NCBI RefSeq assembly: GCF_002917925.1
Contig: NZ_PPFE01000005.1
Coordinates: 62,001 to 126,000 of the forward strand
Source of the DNA: Roseovarius confluentis
Lineage (GTDB): Bacteria; Pseudomonadota; Alphaproteobacteria; Rhodobacterales; Rhodobacteraceae
Reading direction: 5' to 3'
Length of the DNA stretch: 64,000 bases
The translations under genes and the position numbers were made by a program. This document shows, piece after piece, positions 18,934-30,300 of the stretch; the first letter of the stretch is position 1; each line of letters opens with the position of its first letter. The notes beneath the pieces are model-generated. The model did no database searches, had not been told where the DNA came from, and saw nothing but the letters and a program-made list of their open reading frames with translations.

Positions 18934-20297
18934 GTTTCACTATCCCCTTTTGCCTGAACCCAGCGTAGCAAGATCAACCCCACGAGGAAAAGAAGAATAA
19001 GGGGCGTGACACCAATTTGCGCGCTTCCGCTGATATACGTCACCAGACCGATCAATGCGGGGGCCACGAACGCCGTTGCCCGCCCCGACAGCCCGTAAAG
19101 ACCAAAGCTTTCGGTCGGCACCGCCGGGTCCGTGTGGCGCACCATCAGCGACCGGCTCGCCGATTGCAGCGTCCCGCCCAGCCCCCCGATCAGGATACCG
19201 CAGCCGAAGAACACTATGTCCGGCAGGGCCGAGCCCTCCTCCAGCGGGATGCCGAAGAACATCGTGCGGTCCATGCTGACGATGGTGATGCACACCCCGA
19301 TCAGGATCCACACCGCCACCACGATCACCGGCTTCGGCCCGTATCGCTTGTCCAGCCTGCCGCCGACCCAGCTGAAGGCCGCCGCGGCAACGGCGCTGAC
19401 GATCCCGAAGATCCCCACCCTCACGATCGACCAGTCCAGCACCAGCGTCGCGTAAGTGCCCCCGAAACTGTAAAGCCCGTTCAGCGCGTCGCGATAGAAC
19501 ATCGACGATCCCAGGTAGGCCAGCAGGCTTTTGCGGTTGGGCAGGTTCGCCACCGATTTCTTTAGCAAAGCCATCGCACCGACGAACCCCGTACCCTTGG
19601 GCGCGGTGTCCGCATCGCGCACCCACAGGAAATAGGGGATCATGAACACCACGTACCAGGCCGCGGCCAGTGGCCCGACGATGCGCTTGTCCTCGTCCTG
19701 CGCAGCATCCAGCCCCAGCGCCGGTTCCAGCCCAACGATTGTGCGTCCCCCGTCCATGGTCTGAAAGAACACCAGCATGATCGCCAGCGACGCCAGCCCG
19801 CCGAGATAGCCAAAGGCGAACCCGCTGCCCGATGTCGACCCCACGTCTTCCGCCGTCGCCACCGAGGGCAGTTGCGAATTGACGAAGATCAGCGCGTACT
19901 CCGCCCCGATAAAGCCGATCCCAAACATCACCAGCATCGCGATCATGTTCGACCCGTCCGGCGCCGTCCACCACAGGCCCGCCGCGCCGACGACATAGAG
20001 CACCGAAAAGCAAACCATCCACGGAATACGCCGCCCGGCGGAATCCGCCATCGCGCCCATGATCGGCGCACCAAAGGCGATGACCAGCCCCGACAGCGCC
20101 AGGCACCATGACCACAAGGTCTGGGCCCGCGCATCCGCCGCCTCTTCTTCCAGCCCGGTACCAAGGAAATAGTTCGAGGCGACAGCCGCAAAGAACGGCC
20201 CGAACACGAAGGTCACCAACAGGGTGTGATAGGGCTGGCTGGCCCAGTCGAAAAAGAACCAGCCCCAGATCCGCTTGCGTGCTGAAACGTCTGCCAT
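18918..20297 (-). CDS. MFS transporter, UMF1 (Atg22-like) family
   Basis: A 459-residue inner-membrane protein with about 12 hydrophobic segments. The N-terminus ARKRIWGWFFFDWASQPYHT is the hallmark of the UMF1/Atg22-like branch, which effluxes amino acids or unknown solutes. I start at MADVSARKR, preceded by GAGGGGGC; the open frame upstream is not coding-like. Downstream it overlaps mepA. The substrate is unknown. Confidence 0.92.
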   Translation of the reverse strand: MADVSARKRIWGWFFFDWASQPYHTLLVTFVFGPFFAAVASNYFLGTGLEEEAADARAQTLWSWCLALSGLVIAFGAPIMGAMADSAGRRIPWMVCFSVLYVVGAAGLWWTAPDGSNMIAMLVMFGIGFIGAEYALIFVNSQLPSVATAEDVGSTSGSGFAFGYLGGLASLAIMLVFFQTMDGGRTIVGLEPALGLDAAQDEDKRIVGPLAAAWYVVFMIPYFLWVRDADTAPKGTGFVGAMALLKKSVANLPNRKSLLAYLGSSMFYRDALNGLYSFGGTYATLVLDWSIVRVGIFGIVSAVAAAAFSWVGGRLDKRYGPKPVIVVAVWILIGVCITIVSMDRTMFFGIPLEEGSALPDIVFFGCGILIGGLGGTLQSASRSLMVRHTDPAVPTESFGLYGLSGRATAFVAPALIGLVTYISGSAQIGVTPLILLFLVGLILLRWVQAKGDSETWSVS

Positions 20298-20370
20298 CTT
20301 GCCCCCTCGCCTCGCCGCGATCAAACGCGGTTCGGGGTCCGGTGGCAAGCCTTTCCTTGGGCTTTCCGCG

Positions 20371-20907
20371 TCAGTCCTGCATCGGCGGCCAGGGCCGCTT
20401 GGCATCCGCCTCGATCCACGCGGTCACCCACTCGGGCGCCTCGGGCCGCTCCACCGTCTTGCCCAGCGCCGCCATCACCGTCTCGGGCGGCACAATCCCG
20501 TCCTTGCCCGTCACGGCCGAGCGATAGACGATGTGATTGGCGCACTCGCCATCCGCTTTCCACATCGACTGTTCCAGATAGACGAACCGCGAGTCCCACC
20601 ACACCGCGCGCGACCGCATCTCCACTGTCTCGAACATCCTGATCCGGCGGCGATAGCGCACGCTCGCCCCCGCCATGGTCAGACCCCAGCGGTTCTTCCT
20701 CAGCACGCCGACCAGCCCCGCCCGCCGCGCCAGCGGGATGCGCCCCAGGTCATACAGCGTCAGCGTGCGCCCATTGTTCAACTCCATCCACAGGTCGATA
20801 TCCCACGGCAAGCAGACATGCCGCGACACGTGCGTGTCGGTCGGCGCCAGCGGCGGCGAATTGCGGTGCTTATAAAGCTGCCAGAACATGCGGACGACAG
20901 GATACAT
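20371..20907 (-). CDS. Hotdog-fold thioesterase family protein
   Basis: A 178-residue protein resembling acyl-CoA thioesterases of the 4HBT/THEM6 type: DTHVSRHVCLPWDIDLWMEL followed by NNGRTLTLYDLGR (the Asn-Asn-Gly motif at the active-site helix) and SVRYRRRI. It likely hydrolyses an acyl-CoA or acyl-ACP, substrate unknown. The start MYPVVRMF is fixed by AAGGAG at 7 nt. First gene of the run thioesterase-MFS-mepA-queuosine transporter. Confidence 0.85.
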   Translation of the reverse strand: MYPVVRMFWQLYKHRNSPPLAPTDTHVSRHVCLPWDIDLWMELNNGRTLTLYDLGRIPLARRAGLVGVLRKNRWGLTMAGASVRYRRRIRMFETVEMRSRAVWWDSRFVYLEQSMWKADGECANHIVYRSAVTGKDGIVPPETVMAALGKTVERPEAPEWVTAWIEADAKRPWPPMQD

Positions 20908-21147
20908 CGGGCGCTCCTTTTCCCGTTGGTCTTGACGCGGGCGCGGCATACGTCAACCACAACCTCGCGTAAAGCTTGCGGAATACCGCCATGACGCTTA
21001 CCTGAAGCGTGCGGCCAAAAACCTGGATCGCAGTTATTGGTCGTGCGCAGCGCGACGATTGAGTGTTGCGCGCACCCTGCCTTTATCTGATACCTCAGGT
21101 TAACGGCAGGACGCTTTATTCCGCGCAGCAAGCAAGAGGTTCTTTAG

Positions 21148-21456
21148 ATGCAGGCAATCGCAGGTCCCATCGGGCTCATTCTGGACGTGGTGTTCTTCAT
21201 CATGATCATCCACATCATCATGAGCTGGCTGGTCAATTTCCAGGTCCTGAACCTCAGCCAACAGTTCGTGGCCCAGATCTGGTACGGCCTGAACCGCCTG
21301 CTGGAGCCGATCTACGAACCCATCCGCCGCATCCTGCCCGACACCCGCCCCCTCGACCTCGCGCCTCTGGTGGCCTTCGTCGCGCTGATTTCGCTGCGCG
21401 ACTTCATCCTGCCGGAACTCCTGTGCAACGGGCGCCCCTTGGGCTACTGCGGATAG
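21148..21456 (+). CDS. YggT family membrane protein
   Basis: A 102-residue inner-membrane protein of two YggT-type hydrophobic regions (LILDVVFFIMIIHIIMSW near the start and PLVAFVALISLRDFIL near the end) separated by the family motif LEPIYEPIRRILPD. YggT proteins are linked to osmotic tolerance or cell-division contexts, but function is uncertain. Divergent from the thioesterase gene; AAGAGG precedes the start. Confidence 0.93.
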   Translation: MQAIAGPIGLILDVVFFIMIIHIIMSWLVNFQVLNLSQQFVAQIWYGLNRLLEPIYEPIRRILPDTRPLDLAPLVAFVALISLRDFILPELLCNGRPLGYCG

Positions 21457-21461
21457 ACGCG

Positions 21462-21621
21462 CCATCGCCAGACCGGGGGCTGGCGACCTGACAGGTCTTC
21501 AGGGCACTTTATCCCTGTCGCATCCGCAGAACTTCAAATCGGCGCGCACACGTTACCCAATCGCCAGCCCGTCCGGGCGGTCTGGCGATGACGCGGCGGC
21601 CTTCGGCCTTGATTCCGCGCA
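21462..21621. repeat. Palindromic repeat block (ATCGCCAG family), copies 1-2
   Basis: Contains TCGCCAGACCGGGGGCTGGCGA (core TCGCCA/TGGCGA) at 21465-21486 and a second unit from CAATCGCCAGCCCGTCCGGG (21559) through GGTCTGGCGATG and GCGGCGGCCTTCGGCC to TTGATTCCGCGC. A 13-bp arm at the left (CATCGCCAGACCG) is the exact reverse complement of CGGTCTGGCGATG on the right. Sequence after it up to recQ shows no gene. Confidence 0.75.
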
Positions 21622-21709
21622 ACCAACGCTCATCCGGGACTTGTTTACGATTCCTTAGTGTGGGACTGTCACCCGTAAGAGCAGAAAACTAAAATCTTAC
21701 AGGTTTCCC

Positions 21710-23749
21710 ATGCAAAGCGCTGCCACGCTGCTGCAAGACGTCTTCGGATTCTCCGCTTTCCGTCCCGGCCAGGAAGAGATCGTCCAGACCGTCGCGGAAG
21801 GGTCCAACACCCTTGCCATCATGCCGACCGGCGGCGGCAAATCCCTGTGCTATCAACTCCCTGCCCTCCTGCGCGACGGCGTCACCGTCGTCATCTCCCC
21901 CCTGATCGCGCTCATGCGCGACCAGGTCCGCGCGCTCAGGGCTGCGGGGGTCGAGGCCGGCGCGCTCACCTCCGGCAATACCGAGGAAGAGACCCAGGCC
22001 GTCTGGGAGGCCCTCGACCAAGGCCGCCTCAAACTCCTCTATATCGCCCCCGAACGCCTCGCCGCCGGGTCCGCCATGGGGATGCTGCGCCGCATCGGTG
22101 TCAGCCTGATCGCGGTGGACGAGGCGCATTGCGTCAGCCAGTGGGGCCACGACTTCCGCCCCGATTACCTGCGCATCGGCGAGTTGCGCCGTGCCCTCGA
22201 CGTGCCGCTGGCCGCCTTCACCGCCACCGCCGACGCCGAAACCCGCGCCGAAATCGTCGAGAAACTGTTCGAAGGCCAGCAGCCCGAAACCTTCCTGCGC
22301 GGCTTCGACCGGCCCAACATCACGCTCGCCTTCTCGGCCAAGGACAGCCCCCGCCAGCAGATCCTCAGCTTCGCCGCCGCTCGCAAAGGCCAGTCCGGCA
22401 TCGTCTATTGCGGCACCCGCGCCAAGACCGAAACGCTGGCCAAGGCCCTGCGCGAGGACGGCCACAGCGCCTGTCACTATCACGGCGGCATGGACCCCGA
22501 CGACCGCCGCCATGTCGAACACCGCTTCAGCACCGAGGACGGGCTGGTGGTGGTCGCCACCATCGCCTTCGGCATGGGGGTGGACAAGCCCGACATCCGC
22601 TGGGTCGCCCATGCCGACCTGCCCAAATCGATCGAGGCCTATTACCAGGAAATCGGCCGCGCCGGCCGCGACGGCGCGGCCGCCGACACGCTCACGCTCT
22701 TCGGCCCCGACGACATCCGCCTGCGCCGGTCCCAGATCGACGAGGGGCTCGCCCCGCCCGAGCGCCGCGCCGCCGATCACGCCCGCCTGAACGCCCTCCT
22801 GGGCCTTGCCGAAACCCACGCCTGCCGCCGCCAGGCGCTCTTGCGCTATTTCGGCGAGGACCCGGCCCCGTGCGACAATTGCGACACCTGCACCACACCG
22901 CCCGAAACCTTCGACGGCACGCAGGACGTGCGCAAGGCGCTCTCGGCCATCCTGCGCACGGATGAATTCTTCGGCGCGGGCCACCTGATCGACATCCTGA
23001 CCGGCAACGAAACCGACAAGATCCGCGCCCGCGGCCATGACGGCCTGCCCACCTTCGGCGTCGGCCGCGACACCGACCGCCGCACGTGGCAGGGGATCTT
23101 TCGCCAGATGATGGGTCACGACCTGATCCGCCCCGATCCCGAACGCCACGGCGCCCTGCGCATGACCGAACGGGCCATCCCGATCCTGAAGGGCGAACAG
23201 GACATCACCCTGCGCCGCGACACCCTCGCGCCCAAATCCCGCCGCCCCGCCGCCAAGACGCTGGTCGCCGAAGAGGACGCGCCGCTCCTGTCGGCGCTCA
23301 AGGCCAAGCGCCGCGCGCTGGCCGAGGCCGCGAGGATGCCCGCCTACATCGTCTTCAACGACCGCACCCTGATCGAGATGGCCGAAACCCGGCCCCGCAC
23401 GCTCGACGACATGGCGCGCATCTCGGGCGTCGGCTCCAAGAAGCTGGAACAATACGGCGCCGCCTTCCTGGAGGTCATCAACGGCGAGGCCGAAACGATG
23501 CACCCCACCCGCCGCAAGCTGGCAGGCCGCGAAACCGGCACGGTCTATGACCGCCTGCTCGAGGTGCAGTCCAACCTCCAACGCGGCGAGGACGGCATTG
23601 AAAAGCCGCTCTCGTGTTCCGCCAGCCTTCTGGCCCGCGTCGCCGCCTCGAAACCCCGCGACCTCGGCGACCTCGAACGCCTCTTGGGCGACAAAAGGAC
23701 CGAGCGTTTCGGCCCCGCCTTTCTGGACGTTCTGCACGCGGCGGACTGA
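21710..23749 (+). CDS. recQ: ATP-dependent DNA helicase RecQ
   Basis: A 679-residue 3'-to-5' helicase of recombination and replication-fork repair. In order: helicase core with Walker A GGGKSLCYQLP, DEAH box VDEAHCVSQWGHDFRPDY, motif VI EIGRAGRDG; the RecQ zinc-binding cluster (CRRQALLRYFGE then CDNCDTC); a winged-helix domain; and an HRDC domain in the C-terminal part (PAYIVFNDRTLIEMAE). A second HRDC-like tail follows. Full family length. A large hairpin follows the stop codon. Confidence 0.97.
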   Translation: MQSAATLLQDVFGFSAFRPGQEEIVQTVAEGSNTLAIMPTGGGKSLCYQLPALLRDGVTVVISPLIALMRDQVRALRAAGVEAGALTSGNTEEETQAVWEALDQGRLKLLYIAPERLAAGSAMGMLRRIGVSLIAVDEAHCVSQWGHDFRPDYLRIGELRRALDVPLAAFTATADAETRAEIVEKLFEGQQPETFLRGFDRPNITLAFSAKDSPRQQILSFAAARKGQSGIVYCGTRAKTETLAKALREDGHSACHYHGGMDPDDRRHVEHRFSTEDGLVVVATIAFGMGVDKPDIRWVAHADLPKSIEAYYQEIGRAGRDGAAADTLTLFGPDDIRLRRSQIDEGLAPPERRAADHARLNALLGLAETHACRRQALLRYFGEDPAPCDNCDTCTTPPETFDGTQDVRKALSAILRTDEFFGAGHLIDILTGNETDKIRARGHDGLPTFGVGRDTDRRTWQGIFRQMMGHDLIRPDPERHGALRMTERAIPILKGEQDITLRRDTLAPKSRRPAAKTLVAEEDAPLLSALKAKRRALAEAARMPAYIVFNDRTLIEMAETRPRTLDDMARISGVGSKKLEQYGAAFLEVINGEAETMHPTRRKLAGRETGTVYDRLLEVQSNLQRGEDGIEKPLSCSASLLARVAASKPRDLGDLERLLGDKRTERFGPAFLDVLHAAD

Positions 23750-23752
23750 GGT

Positions 23753-23843
23753 GTTTCGAGGACAACATGACCAGAGTATCGCCAATGTCCCGAGAACGCC
23801 GAAGGCGTGACAGGGTATTGGCGATTCCATTTTTCCTCGAAAC
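23753..23843. repeat. Long nested inverted repeat after recQ
   Basis: Outer arms GTTTCGAGGA (23753-23762) and TCCTCGAAAC (23834-23843); inner arms ATCGCCAAT (23778-23786) and ATTGGCGAT (23817-23825); a central ACGCCGAAGGCGT. As RNA it folds into one long interrupted hairpin between recQ and yaaA, with no coding potential. Confidence 0.75.
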
Positions 23844-23884
23844 GCCCTAGATCCCCAGAAAGCTTAATTTCTCAAGGGTCACAT

Positions 23885-24643
23885 ATGCTCGTCGTCGTCT
23901 CGCCTGCCAAGAAAATGGACATGTCCCCGGCCGAGGGGATCCATCCCACCGGCCCCGCCTTCGCCAAGGACGCGCACGCCCTGGCCGACGTGGCCCGCGA
24001 CCTTAGCCAGGCCGATCTGAAAAAGCTCATGGGCATCTCCGACGATCTCGCGAAACTCAATGCCGAGCGGTTCAGCAATTTCGGCAGCCAGGACAAGAAG
24101 CCCGCCGCGCTCGCCTTCGCCGGCGACACCTACCAGGGGCTCGAGGCCGGGTCGCTCGATGCTGACGAACTCGACTGGGCGCAGGATCACCTACGCATTC
24201 TCTCGGGTCTCTACGGCCTCTTGCGCCCGCTGGACAATATCGAACCCTACCGTCTGGAAATGGGCAGCCGCCTCAAAACCGAGCGCGGCAAATCGCTCTA
24301 TGATTATTGGGGCGACCGCCTTTCAAAGGCACTGAACCGGCAGGCGAAAGAGACCGGAAGCAAGACCCTCGTCAACTGCGCCAGCCAGGAATATTTTGGC
24401 GCCGTCGACCGTGACGCGCTCAAGCTGCGGGTCATCACCCCCACCTTCCTCGACACCAAGAACGGCGAGGCCAAGGTCATCAGCTTCTTTGCCAAGAAGG
24501 CCCGCGGCGCCATGGCCCGCTTCATCGTGCAGAACCGCCTGACCGATCCCGACGCGATCAAGGAATTCGATTCCGGCGGCTACCGCTATGATGCCTCGCG
24601 CTCGACCGAGGATGAACCGGCGTTCATCCGCGGCGAGCAGTAG
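23885..24643 (+). CDS. yaaA: Peroxide stress protein YaaA (UPF0246/DUF328)
   Basis: A 252-residue cytoplasmic protein of the YaaA family, which in E. coli lowers intracellular iron during peroxide stress and has DNA-binding activity. Family hallmarks: MLVVVSPAKKMD at the N-terminus, YRLEMGSRL in the centre, and the C-terminal FIVQNRLTDPDAIKEFDSGGY. I start at MLVVVSPAKK (AAGGGT upstream); the frame upstream lies in the repeat. It is transcribed after recQ, separated by the long inverted repeat. Confidence 0.96.
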   Translation: MLVVVSPAKKMDMSPAEGIHPTGPAFAKDAHALADVARDLSQADLKKLMGISDDLAKLNAERFSNFGSQDKKPAALAFAGDTYQGLEAGSLDADELDWAQDHLRILSGLYGLLRPLDNIEPYRLEMGSRLKTERGKSLYDYWGDRLSKALNRQAKETGSKTLVNCASQEYFGAVDRDALKLRVITPTFLDTKNGEAKVISFFAKKARGAMARFIVQNRLTDPDAIKEFDSGGYRYDASRSTEDEPAFIRGEQ

Positions 24644-25039
24644 GGCACTCTGCGCAAGTCATACGCAGGTCTATCTGCGCATCGGTTGTCGTGAGGGAGG
24701 CGACGGCTTTGCGGACGAAGTGGACGTTATTTTCTGACGGTGAGGAGACGCGCATCGACGGGCCGTGGTGCGGCGAACCGACGATGGTGATGGGCAATTT
24801 ATGCCTGCCAAGCACATCCAATCTGAGAGCTTGGCACTTCACCTGCCAAATCGCCGTGCCGGGGGACGGCCCGGCGATGCGCGGCGGGCTTCGCCCTTGT
24901 TCCGCGCGGGCGCTTTGCGACTGTGGCGACTAAGGGCTCGAACCTGCCATCTCTGGCAGCGCAGCATCCCGCAGGTATCATCCTTCATCTTACCGCATAG
25001 CGCAAAAGACCCGCCGTCGCCTGTGCCTCCCCATCCGCC
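24644..25039. other. Gene-poor spacer with a repeat copy
   Basis: No convincing gene. At about 24848-24910 there is another copy of the ATCGCCAG-type repeat (AATCGCCGTGCCGGGGGACG, then CGGCGATGCGCGGCGGGC, then TTGTTCCGCGC). Short frames on either strand lack Shine-Dalgarno sites and recognisable homology. It separates the convergent yaaA and kinase genes. Confidence 0.6.
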
Positions 25040-27220
<2,181 letters not shown>

Positions 27221-27374
27221 GCCCCAACCTCCGCCGCTGCAGGTCACTCTTGGGGGCCAATATCCCTTATTATGGTGAACAAGTACTTAAATCCTGACCC
27301 TGCCCAGGCGCGGGAATCGTTGTCTTGGCGCGGGGGGCGTGGCAGCATGTCGCCATAAATTTAGGGAGGGCATC

Positions 27375-30300
27375 ATGCTCCATCGCTTTCTCACCGCCAT
27401 TTTCATCACCCTCACCGCCAGTCTCGCCGCCGGGCACGCCGCGGCCCAGGATGCCGTCCCCGACCGGCGCGAGGTCGTGACCAAGGATGTCGACTTCTTC
27501 GGCTCCGATCTCGACCCGCTCTTCGACACCACGCTCGAGGCCTGCCGCAACCTCTGCTTTTCGAACAACGCCTGCCGCGCCTATACTTTCAACACCCGCT
27601 CCAATTCCTGTTTCCCCAAAAGCGCCCTGTCAGAGACCAAACCCTACGAGGGCGCGATTTCCGCCGAGGTCTTCCACACAGACGCCCGCGTCCTGAATGA
27701 CGCGCCCGCCCGCACCGCCGATCTGGATTTCCTCAACCCCGGCGATCTGAACCAGGCGCGCGACCAAGCCACCGGCATCGGCGCGCGCCATCCCGGCGGG
27801 CAATGGGACGTCCCCGCCATGGTCAACGCCGCGCAGGACCGCATCGCGCAGCAGGATTACCTGAATGCCATGCGCTGGATGGGTGCCGCCGTGGCCCGCT
27901 CGGACGCCGCCGACCAGTGGGCGGAATATGCCCGCCTGTCGCTGCTGATCCCGACACAGAACAACTCCGAGAAACGCAATTACGCCACCCGCGCCTTCCA
28001 GGCCGCGACCAACGCCTACCTCCGCGCGCCCAGCGATCCGGTGCGGATCAACGCCCTTCTGATCATGAGCGAGTCCTTGGAAGCACTGGGACGCGAACGC
28101 GATATCGTGCCCACCCTGCGCCTGGCCGAATCGATCCAGCCGCGCGACGACGTCATGACCGCGCTCGATGCCGCCATCGCCAAGTACGGCTTTCGCATCA
28201 CCGATCACCGCGCCGACAGCGACAGCGCCCAGCCGCGCCTCTGCGCCGAGTTCTCCGAACCGCTGGTCGAGGCGGGCACCGATTACACGCCCTTCGTCCG
28301 CCTGCCCGATCCCGGCCTCGTGGTGCAGCCCGACGGGAACCAGATCTGCATCGCCGGCGTCCAGCATGGCGAGCGCTACCGCGTCACCTTCCGGGAAGGC
28401 CTGCCCGCCGCCAGCGGCGAGACACTTCAGCGCGACACCGAGATCACGCTTTACGTGCGCGACCGCTCCCCGCGCGTCAGCTTTCCGGGCCGGGCCTACA
28501 TCCTGCCCAAGGCCGCCGACACCGCCCTGCCGATCGAGACCGTCAACCTCGACGAGGTCGAACTGCTCCTGCGCCGCGTCTCCGACCGAAACCTTTTGCG
28601 CACCATGCAGGAGGACTATTTCGGCCGCCCTCTCAGTCAGTACCAGGAACGTCAGTTCAACGCCGAGATCGCCGAGGAGGTCTGGACCGGCACCGGCGAG
28701 GTGCAAAACACGCTCAACCGCAACATGATCACCCGCCTGCCGCTGGGCGAGGTGCTGGCCGACCAGCCTCCGGGCATCTACGCCCTGACCGCCAGCATCG
28801 AAGGCGCCGACAGCTACGACAACCCCGGCGCCACGCAATGGTTCGTTCTGACCGACCTTGGCCTGACCACGTTCAAGGGTAATGACGGCCTGCATGTTTT
28901 CGTGCGCGGGCTGGCCGATGCCCAGGCGGAATCCGGCGTCGAACTGTCCCTGCTGTCGCGCTCCAACCGCGTTCTGGGTACGGCCACGACCGACGCCCAG
29001 GGCCACGCGCTCTTTGCCCCCGGGCTGACCCGTGGTACCTCCGGCGCCGCCCCGGCTCTGGTGCTGGCCAAGGCGGGCGACGACGACATGGCCTTCCTGT
29101 CGCTCACCGACCCCGCCTTTGACCTCTCGGACCGCGGCGTCGAGGGCCGTCCGCCCGCGCCCCCGATCGACATTTTCCTCGCCACCGATCGCGGTGCTTA
29201 CCGCCCGGGCGAGGTGATCCACGCCACCGCGCTGGCGCGCGACAACGTGGCCGAGGCGATCCCCGGCCTGCCCCTGACGGCCATCCTGCGCCGCCCCGAC
29301 GGCGTGGAATATTCCCGCCAGCTATCCGGCGACGACGACGCGGGTGGCCATGTCTTCACCCTGCCCGTCGGCACCACCGTCCCCACCGGCAGCTGGACAC
29401 TCGACATCTTCTCGGACCCCGAGGACGAACCGCTGGTCAGCCGTACCCTGCTGGTCGAGGACTTCCTGCCCGAGCGCATCGACTTCGACCTGTCACTGCC
29501 CGAGGGCCCCATCCGCCCCGGCGACACGCCGCCGCTGACCATCGACGCACGCTACCTCTTCGGCGCGCCCGGTGCCGGGCTGGTGGCGGACGGGAACGTG
29601 CGCCTCACGGCCCGCACCACGCTCGACGCCTTCCCCGGCTACAATTTCGGCCGTCACGACGAACGGGTCGGCGCGCGCATCACCTACCTGCCCGGAGGCA
29701 AGACCGGCGCGGATGGCCAGCTTCAGATGGCCGCCGAAATGCCCGAATTCGATGTCACCGATCGCCCGTTCGAGGCCGACATCACCGTCACCCTGCAAGA
29801 AGGCTCCGGCCGCCCGGTCGAACGCAGGCTCAACCGCATGCTCGCCCCCGCCGGCCCCATGATCGGCATCAAGCCCATGGCCGACGGCGTCGTCGCCGAG
29901 GGCACCGAGGCAAGTTTTCAGATCATCGGCATCTCACCAGACCTCACGCCCGTCCCGATGGACGTGAAATGGACCGTCAACCGCATCACCACGCGTTACC
30001 AATGGTACCAGGATTACGGCTCGTGGAACTGGGAGCCGATCACGACGCGCGAACAGGTCGCCACCGGCGACGCCACGCTGGGGTCCGATCCCGTGACCGT
30101 CTCCGCCCCCGTCGAATGGGGCCACTATGAACTGGTCGTCGAACGCACCGGCGGCGATTACGTGTCGTCCTCCACCGATTTCTACGCCGGCTGGTACGCC
30201 CCCGCCGACGCCAGCGACACGCCCGACACGCTGGAGCTGTCACTGGACCAACCCGAATACACCCCCGGCGACACCGCGCAACTGCGCGTCGTGCCCCGCT

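Noticed and set aside
21689..23830. Long open frame on the minus strand opposite recQ
   Set aside because: Shadow of a high-GC gene: the plus strand encodes a full RecQ with all motifs, while the opposite frame has repetitive Gly/Ala/Val composition and no known domain.
24925..24960. GGTTCGAGCCC-like T-arm on the minus strand, possible tRNA
   Set aside because: No acceptor-stem complement, anticodon arm or D-arm at the right distances.
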